A stretch of 44,267 nt of DNA from an uncultured Prevotellaceae bacterium (GTDB taxonomy: Bacteria; Bacteroidota; Bacteroidia; Bacteroidales; Bacteroidaceae): assembly GCA_902794405.1 (NCBI GenBank), contig CADBHI010000027.1:1-44267 (forward strand), in the 5' to 3' direction. Position 1 is the stretch's first letter, and every line of letters begins with the position of its first letter. A model generated the notes under the pieces. That model was not told where the DNA came from and did no database searches. It worked only from the letters and a program-made list of their open reading frames with translations. The translations under genes and the position numbers were made by a program. Below are positions 24,436 through 31,108 of the stretch, piece after piece.

Positions 24436-24753
24436 ATGAAAAAGAATATAAGCATCAATAGAATCAAGAGGTGCATAGCTATATTGACAGCTTCACTATT
24501 TTATAGTTTTCAGTTAATTGCAGCACCAGAAGATCATGGAAGATGGTACTCTCTAGATGACTCTGGTTCTTCATCACATTCACCAGCTTTTTACGTTTTT
24601 TGTTTTATCATAGCTGCAATTTGTGCTGGTTTTCTAATAGTAACTACGCTAAATGATGACAAGCATAGCAATTCTGACAAGGGATGCATAACTACCTTTC
24701 TTGTTGTACTTCTCGCTTTGGGCTTTTTGGCTGTTATGAAGGCTTGTAACTAA
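24436..24753 (+). CDS. Small membrane protein, unknown function
   Basis: A 105-residue product. A first hydrophobic stretch near 12-30 could be a signal or membrane anchor (IAILTASLFYSFQLIAAP). A His/Ser-rich short loop follows, then two membrane segments (FYVFCFIIAAICAGFLIVTTL and ITTFLVVLLALGFLAVM). No family recognised. Third of three small envelope genes in a row. Confidence 0.5.
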   Translation: MKKNISINRIKRCIAILTASLFYSFQLIAAPEDHGRWYSLDDSGSSSHSPAFYVFCFIIAAICAGFLIVTTLNDDKHSNSDKGCITTFLVVLLALGFLAVMKACN

Positions 24754-24811
24754 TTAAAAAGAACAAACATTAGTATCAGACAAACAAAAATTACACAAAA
24801 TAATTATCAAT

Positions 24812-25249
24812 ATGAAATATACAGCATCTCATTCTTTCACAAGCCCGTCTTTACAGTTTAATAAAGTACAGACCCAACTTGCTCAAATCGCCGCTTATGC
24901 AAAAGCTGCTAGAGAAATAGATATATTCAACCAAATAAAAGAAATGCACGACAATATGTCTCGTCGTTTCAATGCAGAGAATGCTCCCCAAAAGAAAGGA
25001 TGGTTTCAATCACATTTCGGATATGATACTGAGACCCTCTTTTCAGCCCCTTTACTTGAAGACAACATTACTTTCAAAACCTTTTATGAAATAGCATCGA
25101 AGTCGAACATCTCAGAAAATAGAAATATTCTATACTCACTACTTAATTCCGTTTTTGGAAACCAGAGTAGAAAAGCAAGATATGTCAATGACAATCTTGA
25201 TGATTATACAGAAGAAGAAATAGAACAGATGCGTCGTAGTACGAAATAA
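24812..25249 (+). CDS. Unknown cytoplasmic protein (145 residues)
   Basis: Not recognised. Mostly helical and soluble. Residues 15-50 could form an amphipathic helix pair (QFNKVQTQLAQIAAYAKAAREI), then a KKGWFQSHFGYDTETLF turn and a C-terminal acidic helix ending EEEIEQMRRSTK. It ends 19 bases before a strong terminator, so it is probably the last gene of the 23533-25249 cluster. Confidence 0.5.
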   Translation: MKYTASHSFTSPSLQFNKVQTQLAQIAAYAKAAREIDIFNQIKEMHDNMSRRFNAENAPQKKGWFQSHFGYDTETLFSAPLLEDNITFKTFYEIASKSNISENRNILYSLLNSVFGNQSRKARYVNDNLDDYTEEEIEQMRRSTK

Positions 25250-25268
25250 AGTTTCAGATATCCTGTTA

Positions 25269-25316
25269 CCCAACCACCCATTTCATACAAAAAACATCGT
25301 GAGTGGTTGGGCTTTT
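25269..25316 (+). terminator. Terminator after the 24812-25249 gene
   Basis: CCCAACCAC (25269-25277) with GTGGTTGGG (25303-25311), 25-base loop, followed by cTTTT. Its right arm also holds the TTG -33 box of the next promoter. Confidence 0.75.
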
Positions 25317-25337
25317 CACTTTTAATCTGTATCTTTG
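25306..25337 (+). promoter_or_regulatory. Promoter of the 25365 gene, overlapping the terminator
   Basis: GTTG at 25306-25309, 20-base spacer, TATCTTTG at 25330-25337. It starts inside the terminator's 3' arm and would give a leader of about 20 bases. Confidence 0.65.
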
Positions 25338-25364
25338 CACTCACTAATCAATAATTTAGAAGCA

Positions 25365-26165
25365 ATGAAGAAAAACAAGAAAAAACCTTCTTATCTTTCG
25401 AAGAAAGACGTAAATCAGTTAGAGTCAATGGAGTCCGTCTTGATTGATTCAGACGAGACGCTATCCCAGAGCATTAGTCGTTTTTACGAATTAATTGATG
25501 AAGACGCGCTAGTACCTTCACAAATAGCACTTCAGGCGTGTTGTGAAGACAATCCCAAACTTCATGCTGACATTTTTACAGCATGGTATTCTGGTCTTAT
25601 TGAAGATGAGGAATTGTTCAGATTTGACAAGATTACTTCTAATACTATCAATGAAGTGCGTCACCTATTTGATGCAAAGACAAAGGAATGGATTGAAGAT
25701 GGTTTGTTGGATTCTGAATATGATACAAGTTTTGCCTTTTGGGGCATAATTGGGTTGGCTCTTCATACATCAGGCAAAAAACTTGTTGAACGAAACCAGG
25801 CTTTAGATGAAGATGCTTTCTTCAAAAACCCGTTATTTGGTAAATACAAGATTCGGGCTCTCGAATATGCAGATAATTGCACGCTGAATGATTTCCAAAA
25901 TCCTCGTTCATATAATCGATATGACAAAGAGGCATTGTTCATTTATGCGATGGGAGGCTTTGATGGGTATGAGGATTACCAACGGACTCTTGACATATAT
26001 AATGAGGTGAAGAGTGTTGTCTATAGAGATCCCGATCGTTTGCTGGGCGAAATCAAAAAAGAACTCGAACAGCTTGCACAATCCTCTAAAGAGAAGAAAA
26101 TACAATATGCTTTTCTTTATGCTTGTGCTGTGATTGATTATTGGCTGAATAACAAGAAGCGTTAA
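25365..26165 (+). CDS. Unknown helical protein (266 residues)
   Basis: Not recognised. The product starts with a lysine-rich tail (MKKNKKKPSYLSKKDVNQ). It is then almost wholly alpha-helical and acidic, with a central FAFWGIIGLALHTSGKKLVERNQALDE stretch and a C-terminal helical bundle (EIKKELEQLAQSSKEKKIQYAF). No signal peptide. The ATG at 25365 is preferred to the one at 25335, because the latter overlaps the -7 promoter element. It lies 52 bases before the M23 peptidase gene and may be co-transcribed with it. Confidence 0.5.
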   Translation: MKKNKKKPSYLSKKDVNQLESMESVLIDSDETLSQSISRFYELIDEDALVPSQIALQACCEDNPKLHADIFTAWYSGLIEDEELFRFDKITSNTINEVRHLFDAKTKEWIEDGLLDSEYDTSFAFWGIIGLALHTSGKKLVERNQALDEDAFFKNPLFGKYKIRALEYADNCTLNDFQNPRSYNRYDKEALFIYAMGGFDGYEDYQRTLDIYNEVKSVVYRDPDRLLGEIKKELEQLAQSSKEKKIQYAFLYACAVIDYWLNNKKR

Positions 26166-26217
26166 TCTCTATTTCGTTGTGACATTTCAGAAGATAAACG
26201 GTTATATTTCCTGCCTA

Positions 26218-26724
26218 ATGAAAAAGAAGAAACTAAAGATAGTCCTCTATGGCATAGCAGCACTATTGGTAATCAATATGCTGTTGCCAACAAAAATCCA
26301 GAATCCCGTTGAAGGTTGTGGCAAGGAGAGCTATAACCCCAAATCCTTCTGGCATCCTTGGGGTGATCACAAGCATGCAGGAATAGACATTTTCGCAAAT
26401 AAAGGGACTAAGGTACACCCTGCTATAGGGGGAATAGTTCTATTAACAGGTCACAATATGGGTGCTGGTGGTAACTGCTTGCTGATTTTTAGTTCTAGAT
26501 GGCGGCTGCATTACTATGCCCATCTAAGCGAGATCGATACTCATATCGGTGCTATCGTAACACAGAAATCTGTGATAGGTAAAGTTGGTAATACAGGTAA
26601 TGCAGCAGGTAAACCTCACCACTTGCACTATAGCATATCCAGTGTCATTCCACAAGGTGATTGGCGCTGGGAACCCAAGCAAATCCTATTCTATATTAAT
26701 CCGATTAAAGAGCTAGAGAAGTAA
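26218..26724 (+). CDS. M23-family metallopeptidase (LytM-type), membrane-anchored
   Basis: A zinc endopeptidase that cuts peptide cross-links in peptidoglycan. The 168-residue protein has a basic start and one membrane segment (about 7-24), then a compact LytM domain. The zinc ligands are visible: H53 and D57 in HAGIDIF, and HLH (135-137) in GKPHHLHYS. The H102 motif YAHLS and the GKVGNTGNA loop are also typical. ATG at 26218 gives a clean anchor; a GTG at 26179 would add 13 polar residues and is not preferred. Only one base separates its stop from the L,D-transpeptidase start, so the two are made together. Confidence 0.88.
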   Translation: MKKKKLKIVLYGIAALLVINMLLPTKIQNPVEGCGKESYNPKSFWHPWGDHKHAGIDIFANKGTKVHPAIGGIVLLTGHNMGAGGNCLLIFSSRWRLHYYAHLSEIDTHIGAIVTQKSVIGKVGNTGNAAGKPHHLHYSISSVIPQGDWRWEPKQILFYINPIKELEK

Positions 26725-26725
26725 T

Positions 26726-27367
26726 ATGAGGCGTAAAACGAAATGGGCTCTTGCCCTGATTCCAATAATCATCGTACCAGCCCTTATATTTGGCTTGTAC
26801 TGGGGATGGAAATACTACGGACTTCCTGAATGGCCAGATCGTAAAGAATATGCAACTATTGAAGCACGGGCTGAAAAGGCTTTAGCTTTTGCAAAGCGAC
26901 ACAATATGAATGAGCATTATGCGTTGTTCTTGGATTATGCTATCCCATCGGGTACACCGAGATTGTTTGTTTGGGATTTTGAAAAGCATAAAATCATTGC
27001 CAGTAGTTACGCAATGCATGGACCAGGTAAAGGCAGTACCGATAAGCATCCTGTGTTTAGTAACGAGCCTGGAAGTGAGTGTTCTGCTTTGGGGCGATTC
27101 CTTGTTACCAAAGAGCATGGTGTCACTCTTAGGCGAAGTTTTCGACTCAAAGGAATGGACATGGACAATCAGACTGCTTATGTCCGTGGCCTGATGATTC
27201 ATAGTTCTGGATGGGTAAACAATCATTGTTGGATGCGCTATATTCCCCTGCATCGTTCAAGTTGTCAGGGATGCGTGACTGTCTCGTCAAAAGGGATGAA
27301 ATATCTCTGGAAGTTGGTAAACAACGAAGAAAAACCACTGTTGTTGTGGTCATATTATGTGGGATAA
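26726..27367 (+). CDS. Murein L,D-transpeptidase catalytic-domain protein (YkuD_2-like)
   Basis: A 213-residue protein with an N-terminal membrane anchor (about 7-27), followed by the catalytic-domain family seen in Bacteroidetes and Proteobacteria. Visible features are ALFLDYAIPSGTPRLFVWDF, GPGKGS, the RGLMIHSSG histidine (H159) and the catalytic-cysteine motif SCQGCVTVSS (C183 most likely). Members form or edit 3-3 peptidoglycan cross-links or attach proteins to the wall. With the neighbouring M23 peptidase it makes a cut-and-relink pair. Why a 13-kb element carries it is unknown. Confidence 0.85.
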   Translation: MRRKTKWALALIPIIIVPALIFGLYWGWKYYGLPEWPDRKEYATIEARAEKALAFAKRHNMNEHYALFLDYAIPSGTPRLFVWDFEKHKIIASSYAMHGPGKGSTDKHPVFSNEPGSECSALGRFLVTKEHGVTLRRSFRLKGMDMDNQTAYVRGLMIHSSGWVNNHCWMRYIPLHRSSCQGCVTVSSKGMKYLWKLVNNEEKPLLLWSYYVG

Positions 27368-28128
27368 ATCTGATTATAGAGTTAGAAAAGTGACATTTTT
27401 CTAAAAAGAACACTTTTATATGGTTCTTTACAAAAAAGTCACACCCCTACCCCAAAATACGAACATTAGAGATACCTCTGAGCAATAATTTCACCTTTAA
27501 CTTTTTTTAATTTGAATTGTTGGAAATTGATAATAACTTAGATATAGATAGTTGCAATGATACAAGGGAGCTTTCAGAAATGGGGTTCCTTTGTTTTTCA
27601 CAGGCATAGAACGAAAATTTTCAGAACTACCCTACTAAAGATGAAAAAATATTCTGTTCCAAAAATGCAACTCAATAGGCGGAAATGAGTGCAACCACAA
27701 ACTACTGCAAACTTGATGTTGAATTTCAAACTCAATATAAGGGAAGTGGCTACTACAATATAGTACAACTCACTTAACTAGCTTTTTAAACAATACACAG
27801 CAATTTCATTTTATTGCGGCTGCTAAAAAATTGCTAGAGTTTCAGAAATTGACGAACCTGAAAATCTTTGAAAAATCCCTGTGAGATAATTAGAGGTCAA
27901 AAACGAGCTTCACATCAATTCAGCAATCAGGTAATCGGTTATCATTATATATTAAGATAAAGGAAGGTACTGTAAGGGTACTTTTCTTTTGATATATGGT
28001 GTAACTGAAAATTACAGATTATCTCCTTTATATAAGAAAATTGGAAACAAGTTACAAGATAATTTCGATACTCTTAGATTGATAATTCAGTAGATCGTTC
28101 AATTTGAACCATATAATGATAATCGAAT
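27368..28128. other. 761-base noncoding stretch before the helicase
   Basis: No convincing gene on either strand; stops are dense. It is very A+T-rich. A loose AAAAGTG/CACTTTT hairpin (27387-27418) probably ends the transpeptidase transcript. A 12-bp stem with two wobble pairs (27959-27970 with 27978-27989) is followed by T's and could attenuate the helicase transcript. This is the only large noncoding block of the element and next to its helicase, so an origin or small RNA could lie here (inference). Confidence 0.5.
27959..27990 (+). terminator. Hairpin with T-rich tail upstream of the helicase
   Basis: AAAGGAAGGTAC pairs with GTACTTTTCTTT across a 7-base loop (two G-T pairs). It lies about 140 bases before the helicase start, so it is a possible attenuator or the end of a small RNA. 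Confidence 0.5.
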
Positions 28129-29814
28129 ATGGAAAATTTAAAAATTGAGTCCGATGATGGATTTTTACACTTGAAAGACTTACCACACAACTGTATCTTT
28201 AACAAAGTCGTAACAGGTTGTGGTGGTACTACTGTTGTTTTACAGAACACAGAAGATTACGTGATTGCAGTTCCAACTACAGAACTGATCATTAATAAAA
28301 CAGATCTTACGATGGCAGGTATCTCCAAACGTGACTATAATGGGATAAGGCCATTCGGACTATTCGGTAGGTTTGATGATGCCGCTGAACGTAAGTTAAA
28401 AGACTATTTGAACTGTTCTGGCATTAAAAAGATAATGTGCACCTACGATAAAGTACCGAAGTTGATGGAATACATTACACCATCCAGCAACGAATTGTTA
28501 GTAGATGAATACCAATGTTTACTAAAGGCTTACTCCTATAGACAAAAAGCTATCGATGGCGTTTTAGATAATTTCAGAGCATTCAAATCGTTCTGTTTTA
28601 TGTCTGCGACACCGATCCTTCCATCATTTAAGCCTAACTGTTTAGCAGATGTGAAAGAGATACAAGCAAAATGGGATAAGAAATATGTGGATACATTGAA
28701 GGTGGAACTAAGACAGACCAACAAACCTTATTCTATGGCTGCAAATATCATCAATGATTATAGGCTACATGGCTTTTATGAGTTGAACGGCCACAAGAGC
28801 ACCGAGGCTTTTTTCTTCATTAATAGTGTTAGAGATATTGCATCCATATTGAAGCACTGCAACCTAAGCAATGACGAGGTAAGAATCATCTGTGCTGATA
28901 ACGATGAGAACAGAGAAAAGTTGATAGGATATGACATTAGCAACAGCCGAAGTGATAACAAGATGTTCAACTTCATTACGTCTAAGTCGTTTGAGGGTGC
29001 AGATTACTTTAGCGAAACTGGTATTTGTTTTGTGGTAAGCAGTGCATCTAATCCTCATACTCAGGCCAGCATAGACACTGATATTCCACAGATTGCTGGT
29101 CGTATCAGAACCAAAGATAATCCGTTTAGGAATCACTTAGTCCATATCTTCAACACTACCTATAAGAAGCTGAATCTGGACATGACTTATGAACAAATGA
29201 AAGCTAAGACAGAAGCATCAATAAGGACTGCCTATGAAACCGTTGACTTCTTTAACCATGCACCAACTAAAGCTATCAAGGATAATCTACGAGAAAATTT
29301 GAAACATGACCTTAATAGTCTTTATATGAAATATGACAAGCAAAATGACGAGTTTATCATCAACGATATTCTTCCAAAGTTGGAGCTATACAATTTCCAG
29401 ATCAACCAAGAAATCTATAAGAACGGTGCAAGCGTGGCTAAAGCATATAAAGACAATGGAACAGAAGTAAAGCAAGATGACTACAAGAAGCTTGAAACGA
29501 AAATAGACCTAACAGATAAGAAGATTTCATTTAGAGATGCTTTCCTGCAATATGCCGAATTGATAAAGAGCCATCCCCACGCTCCAGCTTTACTATTTTT
29601 GGAACAGCTTCAACCATTAGTAAAAGTCGCCTATGAGAAGTTAGGTGTAAAAAAGGTAAGGAGTCTAAAATATGTCAAGAAGTCTATCGAGGCAGCACTA
29701 AATAGTCTGGATGAAGAGAAAACCACGGAGCAGAAATTAGCTATGATGATGGTAGGACTTATCCCCACTGGAACAACTATTACAGTTGCTTATGCTAACA
29801 AGCTTATGGAATAG
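28129..29814 (+). CDS. Degenerate SF2 helicase-like protein (phage/plasmid type), ends at an in-frame TAG
   Basis: The 561-residue product has the layout of a superfamily 2 helicase: a P-loop-like VVTGCGGTTVVL (about 28-39), DEYQ as motif II (LLVDEYQ), FMSATPI as motif III and QIAGRIR as motif VI. The P-loop Lys is replaced by Gly (GCGGTT), so ATP use may differ or be lost. Similar degenerate helicases occur in Bacteroidetes phages and mobile elements. The TAG at 29812 is followed by 50 further codons in the same frame of plausible coding sequence (AYHQFGLSRKPKATDLQQWF...), ending in TGA at 29965-29967, which overlaps the next ATG as ATGA. The original gene therefore probably ran to 29967. 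Confidence 0.75.
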   Translation: MENLKIESDDGFLHLKDLPHNCIFNKVVTGCGGTTVVLQNTEDYVIAVPTTELIINKTDLTMAGISKRDYNGIRPFGLFGRFDDAAERKLKDYLNCSGIKKIMCTYDKVPKLMEYITPSSNELLVDEYQCLLKAYSYRQKAIDGVLDNFRAFKSFCFMSATPILPSFKPNCLADVKEIQAKWDKKYVDTLKVELRQTNKPYSMAANIINDYRLHGFYELNGHKSTEAFFFINSVRDIASILKHCNLSNDEVRIICADNDENREKLIGYDISNSRSDNKMFNFITSKSFEGADYFSETGICFVVSSASNPHTQASIDTDIPQIAGRIRTKDNPFRNHLVHIFNTTYKKLNLDMTYEQMKAKTEASIRTAYETVDFFNHAPTKAIKDNLRENLKHDLNSLYMKYDKQNDEFIINDILPKLELYNFQINQEIYKNGASVAKAYKDNGTEVKQDDYKKLETKIDLTDKKISFRDAFLQYAELIKSHPHAPALLFLEQLQPLVKVAYEKLGVKKVRSLKYVKKSIEAALNSLDEEKTTEQKLAMMMVGLIPTGTTITVAYANKLME

Positions 29815-29967
29815 GCTTATCATCAATTTGGGTTGTCAAGGAAGCCAAAAGCAACAGACCTCCAACAGTGGTTTGAATGTACAAAACCATATAGCAAGCG
29901 GATTGATGGAAAGCCACAAAAGGTAGTAGATATATACAGAAGTAAATTTATTTTTGACCTAAAATGA
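29812..29967 (+). other. Helicase C-terminal continuation past an amber codon
   Basis: TAG (29812-29814), then an open frame to TGA at 29967 with coding-like composition. The end overlaps the GIY-YIG start by ATGA, the same coupling seen elsewhere in this genome. Either a recent nonsense change or a reassigned TAG codon. Confidence 0.7.
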
Positions 29968-30599
29968 TAGTTGGAAGAATATACGCAATCACCAATATCT
30001 GCAACGGTACGAAATATATAGGTCAAACTACTCTGTCTTTGGAAGAGAGGTTTAAGTCACATTGTGCCGATGCCAAGAAGGAAAGGAACAAATATCGGAA
30101 ACTATACATTGCCATGAATGAATATGGATTTGACTCTTTTGAAATAGAAGAATTAGAGACCATTGAAGACAATAAGATTCTAGACGAACGTGAGATATTC
30201 TGGATAGAGAAGCTGCATACCTTTGAGAAAGGATATAACGAGACAAAAGGAGGTTAGGGATCACTTGTCTATGACCACGATGAAATCATCACTCTTTACA
30301 CGGAGAATAAAACCATTCCCGAAATATCAAAACTGACTGGCTCGGAAGAATCCAATATTAGAAAGATACTACGCAGGAACCACGTAAAACTACGAGATAG
30401 ATACAAGCCTATCGAACAATTCGATTTAGAAGGCAACTACATTCAGACTTTTGACAATCCATCAATAGCAAGAGAATGGTTATTGTCTGCCAATATTACA
30501 AAAGACCAAAAAGCTAATTGTAGGATATGTGAATGCTGTAACCATAAACGGAAATCCATATATGGCTACAGATGGGAATACTCAGATACTGAACAATAA
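29964..30599 (+). pseudogene. GIY-YIG homing-type endonuclease with one in-frame TAG
   Basis: Residues 1-97 are a GIY-YIG nuclease domain: GRIYAITNICNGTKYIGQT, the EERFKSH arginine, a NEYGFDSFEIE segment and the acidic DEREIFWIEK. Codon 98 is TAG (30255-30257). The same frame then stays open for 113 codons to TAA at 30597. It encodes a typical C-terminal DNA-binding part: an HTH-like EIITLYTENKTIPEISKLTG, then a repeat-like EQFDLEGNYIQTFDNPSIA (NUMOD/HTH style) and a final YGYRWEY motif common at the end of such enzymes. No frameshift is needed. It is a one-codon pseudogene in the standard code, or an intact gene if TAG is read as an amino acid. Confidence 0.8.
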
Positions 30600-30705
30600 G
30601 AAAAAGGACTTTTTGCATCATTACAGGTGCATCAAGTCCTTATTTTTTTTGCCTTCTATCCAACAAAAAGAGACAAAAACGAAGTCAAATATCAAAAATA
30701 TTTTG

Positions 30706-30713
30706 TACCTTTG
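30706..30713 (+). promoter_or_regulatory. Outward -7 element at the right end of element 1
   Basis: TACCTTTG, 74 bases before the right attachment repeat and pointing across it. In an excised circle it would point through the joined att site into the element's tRNA-Arg and integrase. No clear -33 box. Confidence 0.45.
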
Positions 30714-30727
30714 CATCGTCTACAGTT

Positions 30728-30749
30728 GTTGACTAATAGTTGACTAATT
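30728..30749 (+). repeat. Tandem integrase arm-like sites, right end
   Basis: GTTGACTAATA-GTTGACTAATT, matching the left pair at 17637-17658 in 21 of 22 bases and in the same orientation, 37 bases before the right att core. Confidence 0.75.
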
Positions 30750-30786
30750 GAGACATGAGAGATAATTAACATGTTGATAACCTGAG

Positions 30787-30820
30787 AGCTTAGCTGAATA
30801 GAGCGTCAGATTCCGGTTCT
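30787..30820 (+). repeat. Right attachment site (34-bp direct repeat)
   Basis: Identical to 17397-17430. It continues into the rest of the tRNA on its right. Confidence 0.92.
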
Positions 30821-30852
30821 GAAGGTCTTGGGTTTGAATCCCAACGGGATCA
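30787..30852 (+). pseudogene. 3' part of the split tRNA-Arg(CCG)
   Basis: Carries D-arm, anticodon arm TCAGA-TTCCGGT-TCTGA, variable loop, T-arm TTGGG/CCCAA, acceptor CGGGATC and A. The 5' acceptor strand is replaced by element sequence (aacctga), which cannot pair, so no functional tRNA is expected. Confidence 0.88.
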
Positions 30853-30916
30853 CACACCGAAAATATCGAGAAACTCCCATAAATAATGTTTCGTATAAGG
30901 AAATACAATTTCCATT

Positions 30917-31008
30917 TTTGGAAAAATTTTCCAAATTTGAGCCCCGAAATCGCCGCAAAATCGCCGCAAAAATGGCTCAAAAGGCGAAAATCGCCGCAAA
31001 ATCGCCGC
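30917..31008. repeat. Palindrome and paired AAATCGCCGC repeats before integrase 2
   Basis: TTTGGAAAA-A-TTTTCCAAA (30917-30935) is a perfect palindrome. AAATCGCCGC occurs four times as two close pairs (30947, 30958; 30988, 30999), each pair spaced 11 bases. Candidate integrase arm sites or operators. Confidence 0.65.
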
Positions 31009-31108
31009 AAAAAAACAGGGTCGAAATTGACGCAAAAAAGACCCGATGAAGGCTTATATATTGACGCGAGGATTGGTTCCTGTATTAACAATTTAAAAGT
31101 TTATCAAA

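Larger units (their letters stand above)
30600..30786. other. Right-end noncoding segment of element 1
   Basis: No gene seen. It holds an outward-facing promoter element and the right tandem arm-like sites described separately. Confidence 0.6.
17397..30820. mobile_element. Integrative element 1 in tRNA-Arg(CCG), about 13.4 kb
   Basis: Bounded by 34-bp direct repeats derived from the tRNA gene it splits, with an integrase just inside the left end and matching tandem integrase-arm-like sites near both ends. It is visibly more A+T-rich than the chromosome to the left. No relaxase, coupling protein, conjugation or phage structural gene was found, so it is not self-transmissible by anything visible; it may be mobilised, be a satellite, or be a decayed larger element. 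It carries its own complete tRNA-Arg(CCG). Confidence 0.88.

Noticed and set aside
27368-28128. Retron or diversity-generating element
   Set aside because: No reverse transcriptase gene or template/variable repeat pair is present.
17397-30820. Whole element using TAG as a sense codon
   Set aside because: The integrase and DUF3871 genes end at TAG with hairpins directly behind, so TAG is a normal stop there. Recoding is proposed only for the helicase and GIY-YIG pair.
17389-30852. A permuted or trans-spliced split tRNA
   Set aside because: The halves lie in normal order on one strand, share a 34-bp repeat and flank an integrase-bearing element. Insertion explains them without RNA joining.
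30600-30852. A functional chimeric tRNA at the right end
   Set aside because: The new 5' acceptor bases aacctga cannot pair with CGGGATC.
30947-31008. CRISPR-like repeats before integrase 2
   Set aside because: 10-base units in close pairs, adjacent to an integrase and att site; arm-type sites fit better.
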